In this document: positions 6,800 to 15,174 of the stretch, one piece after another
Position numbering within the stretch: the first letter of the stretch is position 1
Layout: each line of letters starts with the position of its first letter
From: Planctomycetota bacterium
GTDB lineage: Bacteria > Planctomycetota > Planctomycetia > Pirellulales > Pirellulaceae
DNA length: 21,423 bases
Assembly: GCA_026692885.1 (NCBI GenBank)
Contig: JAPLNJ010000363.1
Span: 1-21,423 of the forward strand
Reading direction: 5' to 3'
Program-made: the position numbers and the translations under genes
The notes under the pieces: model-generated
The model's input: the letters and a program-made list of their open reading frames with translations, nothing else
Database searches by the model: none
Told to the model about the DNA's origin: nothing

Positions 6800-9427
6800 A
6801 TGGCACTGACCCCCATGATGCAACAGTACGAAGATGCGAAGGCAGCGGTTGGCGATGCGCTGCTGCTGTTCCGCATGGGGGACTTCTACGAGTTGTTCCT
6901 GGACGACGCCAAGACGGCTGCCAAGGAGTTGGGGCTCACGCTGACCAGTCGGGATAAAGGGGAGAACCCGATCCCCATGGCCGGCTTCCCGCATCATCAG
7001 CTGGATGCCTATCTGGCCAAGCTGATCGCCGCCGGTTTTCGGGCGGCGGTGTGCGAGCAGGTCGAGGATCCGAAGAAAGCCATCGGTCTGGTCAAACGTG
7101 AAGTCACGCGGGTCGTCACGCCGGGAACGCTGACCGACGACGCGTTGCTCGATCCGCGGGAAAGCAACTACCTGGCTGCGTTGGCCTTCCCGCCTGGGAA
7201 GGACAAGCAGGCTGACGATCAGGTCGGCGTGGCCTGGGCCGAGTTGTCCACCGGACGGTTCGTGGCCGCCGTCTTCCGCGCGGCACAGTTGCCGGATCAA
7301 CTGGCCCGCATTCATCCGTCGGAATGTTTGATCGGCGAGGACGCCGCAGCCGAATGGCAGCCGCGATTGCCTGGGCTGGTGTTCAGCAAGCGGCCGCCGT
7401 GGGCCTTTTCGCTGGACGGTGCGACCGCCGCGCTGACCAAGCACTTTGCCACCACCACGCTGGAGGGTTTTGGCTTCAGCGACCAAGACGCGCTGGCGAT
7501 TCGCGCCGCGGGCGCCGTGCTGGATTATCTGCGTGAGACTCAGAAGTCGTCGCTGGATCACATCGATCGACTGATCTCCTATCGTCAGGGCGACACGCTG
7601 GAAATCGACGAAGCCACCCGCCGCAGCCTGGAGTTGACCCGCACGATGCGAGGCGGCAGCCGCGAAGGGTCGCTGCTGGCGGTGCTGGACCGGACCGTCT
7701 GCGCGATGGGTTCGCGGCTGCTGGCCGAGTGGCTGGCCAATCCGCTGACGCGTCCGGATGAAATCAACGCGCGGCTGGACGCGGTGGGAGAGTTGATCGA
7801 AGAAAACGGCTTGCGCAGCCAGATCCGCGAGCATCTGCGGGGCATCTTCGACCTGGAACGGCTGTTGGCGCGAGTGACCACCGGCCGGGCCAGCCCGCGC
7901 GACTTGAGCTTCATCGGCCGCACCCTGGGCAATCTGCCGAAGCTGAAAGCCAAGTTGACGGCACGCCGCAGTCCGCTGCTCTGCCGTCTGGAGGCCGAGT
8001 TGGATCTCTGCCCCGAAGTCCGCAGCAAGCTGGAAACGGCACTGATCAGCGACTGTCCGCTGGCGGCCCGGGACGGCGGGTTCATCCGCGACGGTTTCGA
8101 TCCGGAACTGGACCGGCTGCGCGAGTTGGCCGTGGGCGGCAAACAGTGGATCGCCAGATACCAGGCCGAGGCGGTCGAAAAATCGGGGATCCCCCATCTG
8201 AAGGTCGGCTACAACAAGGTCTTCGGCTATTACATCGAGGTGACCAACGCCAATCGTACGAAAGTCCCTGATAACTTCATCCGCAAGCAGACGCTCAAGA
8301 ACGCCGAACGCTATATCACGCCCGAGTTGAAGGAATACGAGGAACAGGTTCTATCGGCCGACGAACGTGCGAAGGAACTGGAGTACGAGCTCTTCCTCGA
8401 ACTCCGCGATACCGTCGCTGCGTCCGCGCGGCGTCTGCAAGCGGCCGCAGCGGTACTGGCCCACTTGGATGTGCTGGCCGCGCTGGCGGAACTGGCTCGG
8501 CAGCGGGGCTACTGCCGCCCGCAGATCGCCGCCGAACCGGTGCTCGACATCGCGGACGGGCGTCATCCGGTACTCGACCTGACGGAACCCGACGGGACTT
8601 TTGTGCCGAACGACGCCGTGGCCTGTGCCGAAGCCGGGCTGATCCTGTTGATCACCGGTCCCAATATGGCGGGCAAGAGCACCTACATCCGTCAAGTGGC
8701 GCTGCTCACGTTGATGGCCCAGATGGGATCGTTCATCCCGGCCCGCAAAGCCACCATCGGGATCGCGGATCGCATCTTCGCCCGTGTCGGCGCCAGCGAC
8801 GAGTTGTCGCGCGGGCAGAGCACGTTCATGGTGGAGATGACGGAGACGGCCCGCATTCTGAACACGGCCACTCAACGCAGTTTGGTGATCCTGGACGAAA
8901 TCGGGCGCGGCACGAGCACCTACGACGGTGTGTCGCTGGCCTGGGCCATCATCGAGCACATCCATGACCGGATCGGCTGCCGGACGTTGTTCGCCACGCA
9001 TTACCACGAACTGACGGATTTGGCGACGTCGCTGGCGGGGATCAAGAACCTGAACGTGGCGGTCCAGGAGTGGGAGGACAACATCGCGTTCTTGCACAAG
9101 ATCGTGGACGGTGCGGCAGACAAAAGCTACGGGATTCACGTCGCGCGGCTGGCGGGGGTGCCGCCCGAAGTGAATGAGCGCGCCAAGCAGATCCTGGCTC
9201 AACTGGAGGCCGAGCATCTGGACGACGAAGGCCGGCCCCGCATCGCGTCCCGCACCAAGAAACGCAAGCCGTCGCACCTCCAATTGACCTTGTTCGGCGC
9301 GATGGAGCATCCGCTGCTGGACAAGATCCGCGAGGTCGACCTGAACGCCATGACGCCGCTGGCCGCGATCCAGTTGATCAAACGCTGGCAGGACGAGTTG
9401 GATGCCGAGCGACGGAAAGCAAAGTAG
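6800..9427 (+). CDS. mutS: DNA mismatch repair protein MutS
   Basis: This 875-residue MutS recognises mismatches and recruits MutL. The mismatch-reading Phe-x-Glu motif is present in GDFYELF (F29, E31), followed by the connector, lever and clamp domains. The C-terminal ABC-type ATPase has Walker [10 protein letters not shown] (620-628), the [20 protein letters not shown] signature, Walker [17 protein letters not shown] (D699, E700) and [12 protein letters not shown]. The tail ends with the usual helical region ([19 protein letters not shown]). The ATG at 6800 was chosen because family members start with TPMMQQY; an upstream in-frame TTG at 6740 adds 20 unconserved residues. No strong Shine-Dalgarno sequence is visible. 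Length matches the family. It follows the polysaccharide genes by 128 bp but has no functional link to them. Confidence 0.98.
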   Translation: MALTPMMQQYEDAKAAVGDALLLFRMGDFYELFLDDAKTAAKELGLTLTSRDKGENPIPMAGFPHHQLDAYLAKLIAAGFRAAVCEQVEDPKKAIGLVKREVTRVVTPGTLTDDALLDPRESNYLAALAFPPGKDKQADDQVGVAWAELSTGRFVAAVFRAAQLPDQLARIHPSECLIGEDAAAEWQPRLPGLVFSKRPPWAFSLDGATAALTKHFATTTLEGFGFSDQDALAIRAAGAVLDYLRETQKSSLDHIDRLISYRQGDTLEIDEATRRSLELTRTMRGGSREGSLLAVLDRTVCAMGSRLLAEWLANPLTRPDEINARLDAVGELIEENGLRSQIREHLRGIFDLERLLARVTTGRASPRDLSFIGRTLGNLPKLKAKLTARRSPLLCRLEAELDLCPEVRSKLETALISDCPLAARDGGFIRDGFDPELDRLRELAVGGKQWIARYQAEAVEKSGIPHLKVGYNKVFGYYIEVTNANRTKVPDNFIRKQTLKNAERYITPELKEYEEQVLSADERAKELEYELFLELRDTVAASARRLQAAAAVLAHLDVLAALAELARQRGYCRPQIAAEPVLDIADGRHPVLDLTEPDGTFVPNDAVACAEAGLILLITGPNMAGKSTYIRQVALLTLMAQMGSFIPARKATIGIADRIFARVGASDELSRGQSTFMVEMTETARILNTATQRSLVILDEIGRGTSTYDGVSLAWAIIEHIHDRIGCRTLFATHYHELTDLATSLAGIKNLNVAVQEWEDNIAFLHKIVDGAADKSYGIHVARLAGVPPEVNERAKQILAQLEAEHLDDEGRPRIASRTKKRKPSHLQLTLFGAMEHPLLDKIREVDLNAMTPLAAIQLIKRWQDELDAERRKAK

Positions 9428-9430
9428 CCG

Positions 9431-9600
9431 CAGGGTGGCTGGGGCGCGGGGTGGCTTCACCTCTCCCTTTGGAAGAGGACGGGCTGTCAGGCCCGGGAGA
9501 GGGTTGCCGAGCCTCGGGGAATTACCCTTAAGAATCTCGCCATCGTGCCCTCTCCCGCGGCTTAGACCGCGACCTCTCCCGCCAGCGGGCGAGGTCAGGC
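9431..9600. repeat. Intergenic hairpin-repeat cluster after mutS
   Basis: The convergent gap between mutS and the isomerase-like gene is filled with repeat DNA. It opens with CAGGGTGGCTGGGGC (9431-9445), the inverse of 1429-1443. CCTCTCCC/GGGAGAGG arms follow. The cluster ends in a strong hairpin, 9571-9582 pairing with 9585-9596 at 11 of 12 positions (GACCTCTCCCGC against GCGGGCGAGGTC). The GAGAGGG-rich composition recalls the hairpin part of the repeat inside the FtsX-type gene. It may act as a bidirectional terminator although no U-tract follows. Confidence 0.6.
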
Positions 9601-9647
9601 TCAGACGCCAGTCACCCCCGTTGCATCCCCGCAGCCACTCCAGATGT

Positions 9648-10664
9648 TCAAAAGCCCCGGGCGGCCTGGATGTCGTCCAAGTCGCGCAAATGGTAGGCGA
9701 TGCCGACGTAGTCCAACACGCGGCACAAGCTCCGCAGTGCCACGCCAAAACCATCGGGGCCGCTGAAGCCACCGAACTGGCCGCCGCCTTTGAGGTGCGG
9801 TTCCAGATCCAGGAACACGCCGGGCACCCCACGTTTCTTCAGCTTGCGTTCGATCTTCGGCAAGAGCTCGCGGAAGTCCCGCAGAATCGCCTCGTGAGCG
9901 CCGTCGCCCTCGCTGGCCGGCACAAAGTGCTTGAGCGCCTCTTCGTCGACATGGTCGGTTCGCTTCAGGGCGTGGGGATGGCGGTAGTCCTTGATGTGTA
10001 TCCAACCCAAGCCGGGCTTCATCGCTTGATACTGCGCGAATACCTCATGGCACGTGCAGCCCTGCGTCACGACATTGGCCGCATCAAAGATCAACAGCAG
10101 GGCCGGGTGGTCTACTTGGCGATAAATCTCCGCCAACAGCTGCCCGCTCTGCCCGACCAGATTGGCTTCGACTTCTAGTCCGAACGTCAGATCGCTCCGG
10201 TGACACAACTCGGCGATCTGGCCCAACTGGTCAACGACTTGCGGCAGATACTCCGCGGGATCGGTGCCGCGGGGATGATAGAACGAAAACCCGCGGATCA
10301 ACTTGGTCTCGAAAGCGTGGGCCAATTCGCAGGCCTTCGCCACCTCGTTATCCAGGTACTTCTTAAACGGCACATAGCGATTGTTGGTGGTGTCGTCCAC
10401 GTCCAAGAGCTTAACTTTGCCGATGGGGGAACCGAGCGACGAGACGTTTAATCCGTATTCGTCTTCCCAGTGGCGGACCGCTGCGATTTCCGCCTTCGTC
10501 AGTTGCATCACGTTCTTGACGCCGTTACCAGCGTCGACGAAGCGGACCGTGTAGTATTGCAGTCCCAGGGCGGCCAGCGCCGCGAACTGCTGCACGGGGG
10601 TCTTTTGATTGGCGGCTTCGTCCGCAAAACCGCTGAGGATCACGAAAGGCTGTTGTTCGGCCAT
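9648..10664 (-). CDS. Sugar phosphate isomerase/epimerase-like TIM-barrel protein
   Basis: This 338-residue protein has the xylose-isomerase-like TIM barrel. Likely metal ligands lie in GLEVEAN (Glu), LLIFDAANV (Asp), WIHIKDYRHP (His) and FLDLEPHLKGG (Glu), which are the expected strand ends. IRGFSFYHPRG and GLNVSSLGSPIG also fit the family. Such proteins isomerise or epimerise sugars, inositols or related polyols; the substrate is not predictable, and planctomycetes often carry many paralogues. AAGGAA sits upstream of the ATG. It lies 98 bp downstream of the PDZ gene on the same strand and could be co-transcribed. No signal peptide is seen, so it is cytoplasmic. Length is slightly above the common 270-320 range because of an extended C-terminus. 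Confidence 0.85.
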   Translation of the reverse strand: MAEQQPFVILSGFADEAANQKTPVQQFAALAALGLQYYTVRFVDAGNGVKNVMQLTKAEIAAVRHWEDEYGLNVSSLGSPIGKVKLLDVDDTTNNRYVPFKKYLDNEVAKACELAHAFETKLIRGFSFYHPRGTDPAEYLPQVVDQLGQIAELCHRSDLTFGLEVEANLVGQSGQLLAEIYRQVDHPALLLIFDAANVVTQGCTCHEVFAQYQAMKPGLGWIHIKDYRHPHALKRTDHVDEEALKHFVPASEGDGAHEAILRDFRELLPKIERKLKKRGVPGVFLDLEPHLKGGGQFGGFSGPDGFGVALRSLCRVLDYVGIAYHLRDLDDIQAARGF

Positions 10665-10762
10665 GGGGAGTTCCTTTGCGTTGTTGGCGGCGGCATCGAG
10701 ACAGCGTCATTCTTAGTCTGGCGGAATCGAGTTGCAAGGGGCAGGCGGGGTCCGGTGCCGGA

Positions 10763-12049
10763 TTACGGCTTGGGCTTCTCTAACGCCTGCAGCCGTTCCT
10801 CCTGTTCGTCCAGACGCTTCTGCAGGGCCTCAAGCTGGCTGCGTATCGTCTCCAGGAGACGCGGCAATTCGGCCGGGTTCATGGCCTCGCCCGCTGTCGC
10901 AGAAGGCGCCGTGGGTTCACCGGCCCGTCCCAGTCCCTTAATCAAACGCTCCACACGGTCCAACACCGGCTGTCTAGCCGCAGGTCCGGGATCCGCCGGC
11001 GTCCCATCCGGCAGGGGCGCGGCGGGTTGCAGTTTGTCGGGTGGCGCGGCCGCCACCTCCGCCCCCGCCAACTTCACCTTCGCGCGTTGCAGCCGGTCGC
11101 CGACGTAGTAGGTCAGCTCGACCTCCTGGCCGGCTTGGGCCAGGCGGACTTCTTGGACGAGCTCGTCGGAGATCTTGATCGGCCGCCCCTCAAACGCCAC
11201 AATCGCGGCTCCGACCGGAATCCCGGCCAAGCTGGCGGAGGAGTTGGCGCGAACCGCGGTGACCAAGGCCCCCGCTTGTACGGTGAGACCGAAGGCGGCG
11301 CATGACTCCGGTGTAAGATCGTTGACCGTGATCCCCAAACTCGGTTTGCCGGCGGCAAGTGCGGCCTGGGGCGCGGCCGGACTGGGCAACACATCCGGCG
11401 CCGCCGGCAGGGACGGAGGCATGGGTGGAGGCAGGGACGGAGGCACGGGCGCCGCATCGGATTCCTGCTCGGCGGGCGGGGGCAGAACGGGCGATCCGTC
11501 GAGCTTCTTCTCGCTCGGTGCCGCGGGCCTCAGCAGCTCCTCGGCCGGTGGTGACGGCCGGGGAGGCAGCTCGGATTTATTCTCGCCCGGCGGCGACAGA
11601 CTCGGGGCCTTTGGCGTCTCGTCCGGCTTCTTGCCCAACGTCACCAGGATGGCTTGGACTTTGCCCTTGCGGTCAACCTGGAACGCGATCTTGTCGCCCG
11701 GCTGCTTGCCTTTCAGAGCCTGGGCCATCTCGTCCAGGCTACCCACGGCCTGTTGGTTGATCGACTTGATGACGTCATCGGGACGAACGCCCGCTTGTTC
11801 TGCCGGGCCTTTGGCGCGGACCGACACCACTCGCACACCCTGACCGCCTTCACCGATATCGTCGCCGACGAGTCCCAGGAACACCCCGCTGGACTCGCTC
11901 GTCGCCACTGCCGGCTTGACGAGCACGCTGTTCGCGCCAGCTTTAGGCGTCCCCTTCAATTTGTCGAAGAACGATTGAGCACCGGCCGTGCGCACGCCTG
12001 CCAGGCCCACGACCACCGCGATGGCTGCGAGATACGTACTGCGTTTCAT
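10763..12049 (-). CDS. Exported two-PDZ-domain protein with proline-rich linker and C-terminal coiled coil
   Basis: This 428-residue protein has a signal peptide (MKRSTYLAAIAVVVGLAGVR, probable cleavage after TAGA at 24). PDZ domain 1 spans about 55-138, with VRAKGPAEQAGVRPDDVIKSI and GDKIAFQVDRKGK. A roughly 90-residue Pro/Ala/Ser linker (about 142-232, with PPSLPPPMPPSLP) follows. A divergent PDZ domain 2 spans about 235-328 (SLGITVNDLTPESCAAFGL, ANSSASLAGIPVGAAIVAFE). The final 45 residues are a heptad-like coiled coil (ELPRLLETIRSQLEALQKRL). No trypsin-like protease domain is present, so it is not a DegP-type protease; a scaffold or adaptor in the periplasm is more likely. AAGGGGG before the ATG supports the start. 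The isomerase-like gene follows. Domain calls are firm, role unknown. Confidence 0.85.
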   Translation of the reverse strand: MKRSTYLAAIAVVVGLAGVRTAGAQSFFDKLKGTPKAGANSVLVKPAVATSESSGVFLGLVGDDIGEGGQGVRVVSVRAKGPAEQAGVRPDDVIKSINQQAVGSLDEMAQALKGKQPGDKIAFQVDRKGKVQAILVTLGKKPDETPKAPSLSPPGENKSELPPRPSPPAEELLRPAAPSEKKLDGSPVLPPPAEQESDAAPVPPSLPPPMPPSLPAAPDVLPSPAAPQAALAAGKPSLGITVNDLTPESCAAFGLTVQAGALVTAVRANSSASLAGIPVGAAIVAFEGRPIKISDELVQEVRLAQAGQEVELTYYVGDRLQRAKVKLAGAEVAAAPPDKLQPAAPLPDGTPADPGPAARQPVLDRVERLIKGLGRAGEPTAPSATAGEAMNPAELPRLLETIRSQLEALQKRLDEQEERLQALEKPKP

Positions 12050-12176
12050 GACTTGCCCCCTTCGGTCCGTACAGATTCACGACCAACGTCTTCCCGATAC
12101 GACATCTCACAATTGGCCGTGGAGGCATTATCCCGGATTATTCATTGGTTTGGTAGGGTGGGTCGAGCAGGCCGTG

Positions 12177-12205
12177 TTCCTGGTGGGCCGCGGGGCCACC
12201 AGGAA
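12177..12205. repeat. Strong hairpin between divergent PDZ and GNAT genes
   Basis: TTCCTGGTGGGCC (12177-12189) pairs with GGGCCACCAGGAA (12193-12205) at 12 of 13 positions around a GCG loop. GGTAGGGTGGGTCGAGCAGG just upstream is typical of dispersed repeats near such hairpins. It lies in the 210-bp divergent gap, 55 nt before the GNAT start, where it could affect that mRNA leader if transcribed. Confidence 0.55.
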
Positions 12206-12259
12206 ATGTTTCTCACCGCTGCGTCGCGACGTTGGGCGGAGATTTGATATGCTGGATGC

Positions 12260-13150
12260 ATGCCAACGGCCTCGATATCCACGGTTACCATCAGCGTCGC
12301 TCCACCCGGTCGTCGTGCGGCCGTGGTACGGCTGCTGATGCCAGCCGATACCACATCCGGAAACACCGCGTCCACAGATCTCACTTGGGCCGGCTTGTTC
12401 GAAGCTCGTCGCGGCGATGCAACCGTCGGTGCGGTGTGGGGGCGAATCCGGCCTGGCCGGACTGCCGAAGTGATTCCGCCTCAGCTTGTCGACGACGAGA
12501 ACAACGCCACCGCCGACGGACTGTTGACGCGGCTGGATCAATTATTCCGCGCGGAGCGAGTCCGCGTCGCCTACGCCTACTTGGCCGCCCATGATCAACA
12601 GACCCCGCAGTGGCTGATCCGGCACGGTTACCGGTACGTGACCGAAGTGCTGCTGCTCGCACGGCCCCTGGACCATTTCCCCTCGCCAGCGGCTCAAGTC
12701 GTGTTGACGTACGCGCCGTGCCGGCCGTCGGAGCATTCGCGGTGGTGCGAGTTGTTGGCCGCGACGGAGGAGGACAGCCTGGACTTTCCGACCCTGAACA
12801 GAGTGCTGGCGAGCGAGGATCTTGTGGCGGGTTACGAGGCGACTGGCGATTGCGGCTCGCGACTGTGGCGGATCGCTCGCCACCAGCAGCGCGACGTGGG
12901 CTGCTTGCTGCTGGCCGACCATGCGCAACGGCGGCAGGTCGAGCTACTCTACCTCGGGCTCCTACCGTCGGCGCGCGGCCGCGGTTGGGGACGGGATTTG
13001 GTGCGAGTTTCCCTGCAGTTGGCCCAGGTGCTTCGTCGAGAACAGGTGGTCTTGGCGGTGGACGCGAACAATGATCCGGCCATTGCGACGTACTCCGCCG
13101 AATCATTTGTGGTTTGTGACCGGAAGCGCGTCTGGCTGCGGACATTTTGA
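12260..13150 (+). CDS. GNAT-family N-acetyltransferase
   Basis: This 296-residue protein has the acetyl-CoA-binding signature of GNAT enzymes near residues 230-250. LLYLGLLPSARGRGWGRDLV contains the R-x-x-G-x-G loop. It is followed by LAVDANNDPAIATYSAESFV, the usual late strand-helix. The N-terminal 140 residues (TWAGLFEARRGDATVGAVWG, WLIRHGYRYVTEVLLL) look like a second, degenerate GNAT fold, giving a tandem layout. The acetylated substrate is unknown. No signal peptide. The ATG at 12260 lacks a clear ribosome site, so the start is uncertain. It is upstream of dnaA on the same strand, separated by 427 bp, so a shared transcript is not assured. Confidence 0.8.
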   Translation: MPTASISTVTISVAPPGRRAAVVRLLMPADTTSGNTASTDLTWAGLFEARRGDATVGAVWGRIRPGRTAEVIPPQLVDDENNATADGLLTRLDQLFRAERVRVAYAYLAAHDQQTPQWLIRHGYRYVTEVLLLARPLDHFPSPAAQVVLTYAPCRPSEHSRWCELLAATEEDSLDFPTLNRVLASEDLVAGYEATGDCGSRLWRIARHQQRDVGCLLLADHAQRRQVELLYLGLLPSARGRGWGRDLVRVSLQLAQVLRREQVVLAVDANNDPAIATYSAESFVVCDRKRVWLRTF

Positions 13151-13577
13151 ACGGGCCGCTTCATTAGTGCTTTAAGGATCGCGGGTTACGATCGGGAATA
13201 CCACAGGACTCAGCGTCTTCACGGACAGGGCTTTGACAACTTTTCCACGGCCTGCGAGAGTGATTGCGGTCCCGCAACCTGCTTTCGCAGAAGCAGGGAC
13301 CTGCTAAGATTTGTCCAGGATTACGTGGTCGTTGATGAAGCTCGGAAAAAATCTTACCGGAGATCGCCCAGGGAGGTTTGACACGAGTGCTAGCAGACGT
13401 AGAATCGCGACCTCCTTGGTACGGTGAAAACACCTCGTTCGCCGTCACTCGCGGCGATGCAGGTCGAATTGAAGGAATCGCGCTGCCGACAGCGGCCACT
13501 TACGGACGGAACTCCGTCCGACTCCTTGTGGGCGGTAATGCCGAAGACAGCGATAGGCGCAAAGGAAGCGTGCGGAC
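13151..13577. other. Noncoding leader region upstream of dnaA
   Basis: These 427 bases hold no convincing gene. Visible elements are one DnaA-box-like 9-mer, TTTTCCACG (13241-13249). There is a hairpin CCTGCTT/AAGCAGG (13278-13284 with 13291-13297), and a sigma70-like promoter (13378-13405). A single box is too little to call an origin, and no dnaN or AT-rich tract is near. Confidence 0.5.
13378..13405 (+). promoter_or_regulatory. Sigma70-type promoter upstream of dnaA
   Basis: TTGACA (13378-13383) and TAGAAT (13400-13405) with a 16-bp spacer match the housekeeping consensus well. The predicted start near 13412 would give a leader of about 165 nt before the dnaA GTG. The same TAGAAT -10 box and 16-bp spacing are seen at the toxin-antitoxin promoter. 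Confidence 0.55.
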
Positions 13578-14975
13578 GTGACCAAACACGATAGGGAAAT
13601 CGTACCGGATTTACGAGCCGCTTTGGCCGCTCGGATCGGCGCGGACCGCTTTGAACTGTGGTTTGGCAACCGCGTGCAATTCGAGCTCCGCGGTCGTACG
13701 CTGCGCGTCACCGCGGCCGACCGCTTTTTCGTAGATCGCATCCGCAGCCAATTCCGTAGCGACCTGACGGCCGCGTGCGCCGAACTGCTGCCCGGCCACC
13801 TCGAGATCGAATTCCATATCGACAGTTCGCTGGCTCCCGCCCCCTCCAAGCCCCACCTCACCATAGCGGGGGACGACGCGCGAAGGGTCCGCCGTGAGAC
13901 GCCGGTGCCGCCCGGTCCCGCAAGGGAGCCTGGTCGGCCACGTTCCGGTGCCACGCTGGAGGCGTTTGTGGTCGGCGACTGCAACCGCTTGGCCTACACC
14001 GCCGCGCAGTCGATGATTCGGCGCCCGGGACAAGTCTCGCCGTTGTTCGTCTACGGCCCCACAGGCTGCGGCAAGACCTACTTGCTGGAGGGCATCGCCG
14101 CCACGGCGCGCCAGAATCGCAACATCCGCCGCGTGTTATCGCTGTCGTCCGAACAGTTTACCAGCCACTTCCTGGAAGCCTTGCGAGGCAGTGGGTTGCC
14201 CAACTTTCGGCGCAAGTACCGCGACGTCGAATTGTTGTTGCTCGATGACGTGCAGTTCTTCTGCGGCAAACGAGCCACCGTCGTGGAAGTCCAATACACG
14301 GTCGATGCGCTGCTGCGCGAGGGGCGGCAGTTGGTACTGGCCGCTGACCGGCCCCCGGCCGAACTGAGCGGCTTGGGTCAGGAATTGGTGGCTCGGATTT
14401 CCGGCGGTCTGGTGTGTGGCATCGAGTCACCGGACGAGGCGACGCGGTTGAACATCGCCCGCGGTCTGGCCGGGCGGTTGGACATGGCGGTCCCCGAAGA
14501 GGTCCTGCAGTTTGTCGCGGCCCAGGTGGTGGGCGACGCACGGCAGTTGGCCGGAGCCCTGAACCGACTACAGGCGGCCAGCAATGCGCTGTCACGACCG
14601 ATCAGCGTCGCGTTGGCCGAAACCGCCCTGACCGACATTGTCCGCGCGACGCGGCGTATCGTGCGCTTGCCGGACATCGAGACCGCGATTTGCGACGTGT
14701 TCGGGATCGACAGCAAGAGCCTGCAATCGGGACGCAAATCGAAACTGCTGAGCCAACCACGGATGCTGGCCATGTGGCTGGCCCGCAAGTACACCCGAGC
14801 GGCCTTCTCGGAGATCGGTGACTACTTCGGAGGCCGCAGCCACAGCACGGTGATTTCGGCGCAGAAGAAGGTGGCGTCGTGGATGGACGACGATGCAGCC
14901 ATCCAGTTGGCACACGGCCAGAGCCCAGTCCGGGACGCCATCCGCCGCGTCGAGGCGCGACTGCGGACAGGCTAG
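13578..14975 (+). CDS. dnaA: Chromosomal replication initiator protein DnaA
   Basis: This 465-residue DnaA binds DnaA boxes and melts the origin. Domain I covers residues 5-80 (RFELWFGNRVQFEL, RFFVDRIRSQF). Domain II is a short Pro/Arg-rich linker (about 85-125). Domain III is an AAA+ module with Walker A GPTGCGKT (160-167), Walker B ELLLLDDVQFF (218-228), QLVLAADRPP, an arginine finger in VARISGGL (R273) and sensor II ARQLAGALNR. Domain IV ends with SEIGDYFGGRSHSTVISAQK. The signature, RDHTTV in E. coli, is RSHSTV here, changing base-contact residues. The start is GTG with AAGGAAG upstream. The gene stands alone, without dnaN, recF or gyrB next to it. It could be one of several DnaA-like proteins in the genome. 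Confidence 0.93.
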   Translation: MTKHDREIVPDLRAALAARIGADRFELWFGNRVQFELRGRTLRVTAADRFFVDRIRSQFRSDLTAACAELLPGHLEIEFHIDSSLAPAPSKPHLTIAGDDARRVRRETPVPPGPAREPGRPRSGATLEAFVVGDCNRLAYTAAQSMIRRPGQVSPLFVYGPTGCGKTYLLEGIAATARQNRNIRRVLSLSSEQFTSHFLEALRGSGLPNFRRKYRDVELLLLDDVQFFCGKRATVVEVQYTVDALLREGRQLVLAADRPPAELSGLGQELVARISGGLVCGIESPDEATRLNIARGLAGRLDMAVPEEVLQFVAAQVVGDARQLAGALNRLQAASNALSRPISVALAETALTDIVRATRRIVRLPDIETAICDVFGIDSKSLQSGRKSKLLSQPRMLAMWLARKYTRAAFSEIGDYFGGRSHSTVISAQKKVASWMDDDAAIQLAHGQSPVRDAIRRVEARLRTG

Positions 14976-15024
14976 GGCGTCTTCAAGGCTAAGACGCCGC
15001 GCAACAAGAGAGTTACCGAACTAC

Positions 15025-15085
15025 GTGGGATAGGCTTTCAGCCTGTCGGCGGAGAAGACAGGCGGGAAGCCTATCCCACCTTTTT
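15025..15085. terminator. 23-bp hairpin repeat with T-tract downstream of dnaA
   Basis: 15025-15047 pairs with 15057-15079 at 21 of 23 positions (GTGGGATAGGCTT against AAGCCTATCCCAC at the base), followed by CC and TTTTT at 15081-15085. It therefore reads as an intrinsic terminator for dnaA. The same stem sequence type recurs as dispersed repeats in planctomycete genomes, from memory, so terminator use may be secondary. Confidence 0.6.
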
Positions 15086-15093
15086 CTCGTTCC

Positions 15094-15165
15094 GACGCTC
15101 TGCGTCCTTAGACAGACGACGCGGAGCGTCAAAACACTTGCGTTCCCACGCGGAGCATGGGAACG
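15094..15165. repeat. Two further hairpin repeats next to the dnaA terminator
   Basis: GACGCTCTGCGTC (15094-15106) pairs with GACGCGGAGCGTC (15118-15130) at 12 of 13 positions. CGTTCCCA (15141-15148) pairs perfectly with TGGGAACG (15158-15165). The second belongs to the same CTCGTTCCC-type family as 19867-19891. They sit in the convergent gap between dnaA and the thioredoxin-like gene. Confidence 0.6.
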
Positions 15166-15174
15166 AGAGACGCC

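Noticed and set aside
6785..8197. 470-residue minus-strand ORF opposite mutS
   Set aside because: Antisense shadow: Gln/Arg-rich translation without motifs, fully opposite a conserved MutS.
8351..9832. 493-residue minus-strand ORF opposite mutS and overlapping the isomerase-like gene
   Set aside because: Shadow created by high GC; no domain, and it crosses a repeat-filled gap.
13241..13249. Replication origin at the dnaA leader
   Set aside because: Only one imperfect DnaA-box-like 9-mer was found, with no box cluster, AT-rich tract or dnaN neighbour.
13164..13499. 111-residue minus-strand ORF upstream of dnaA
   Set aside because: No ribosome site, biased Arg/Ser/Pro composition, no recognisable fold, and it covers the dnaA promoter and hairpin.
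15025..15165. CRISPR-like repeats
   Set aside because: The repeats differ from each other, are hairpins without regular spacers, and no cas gene is present.
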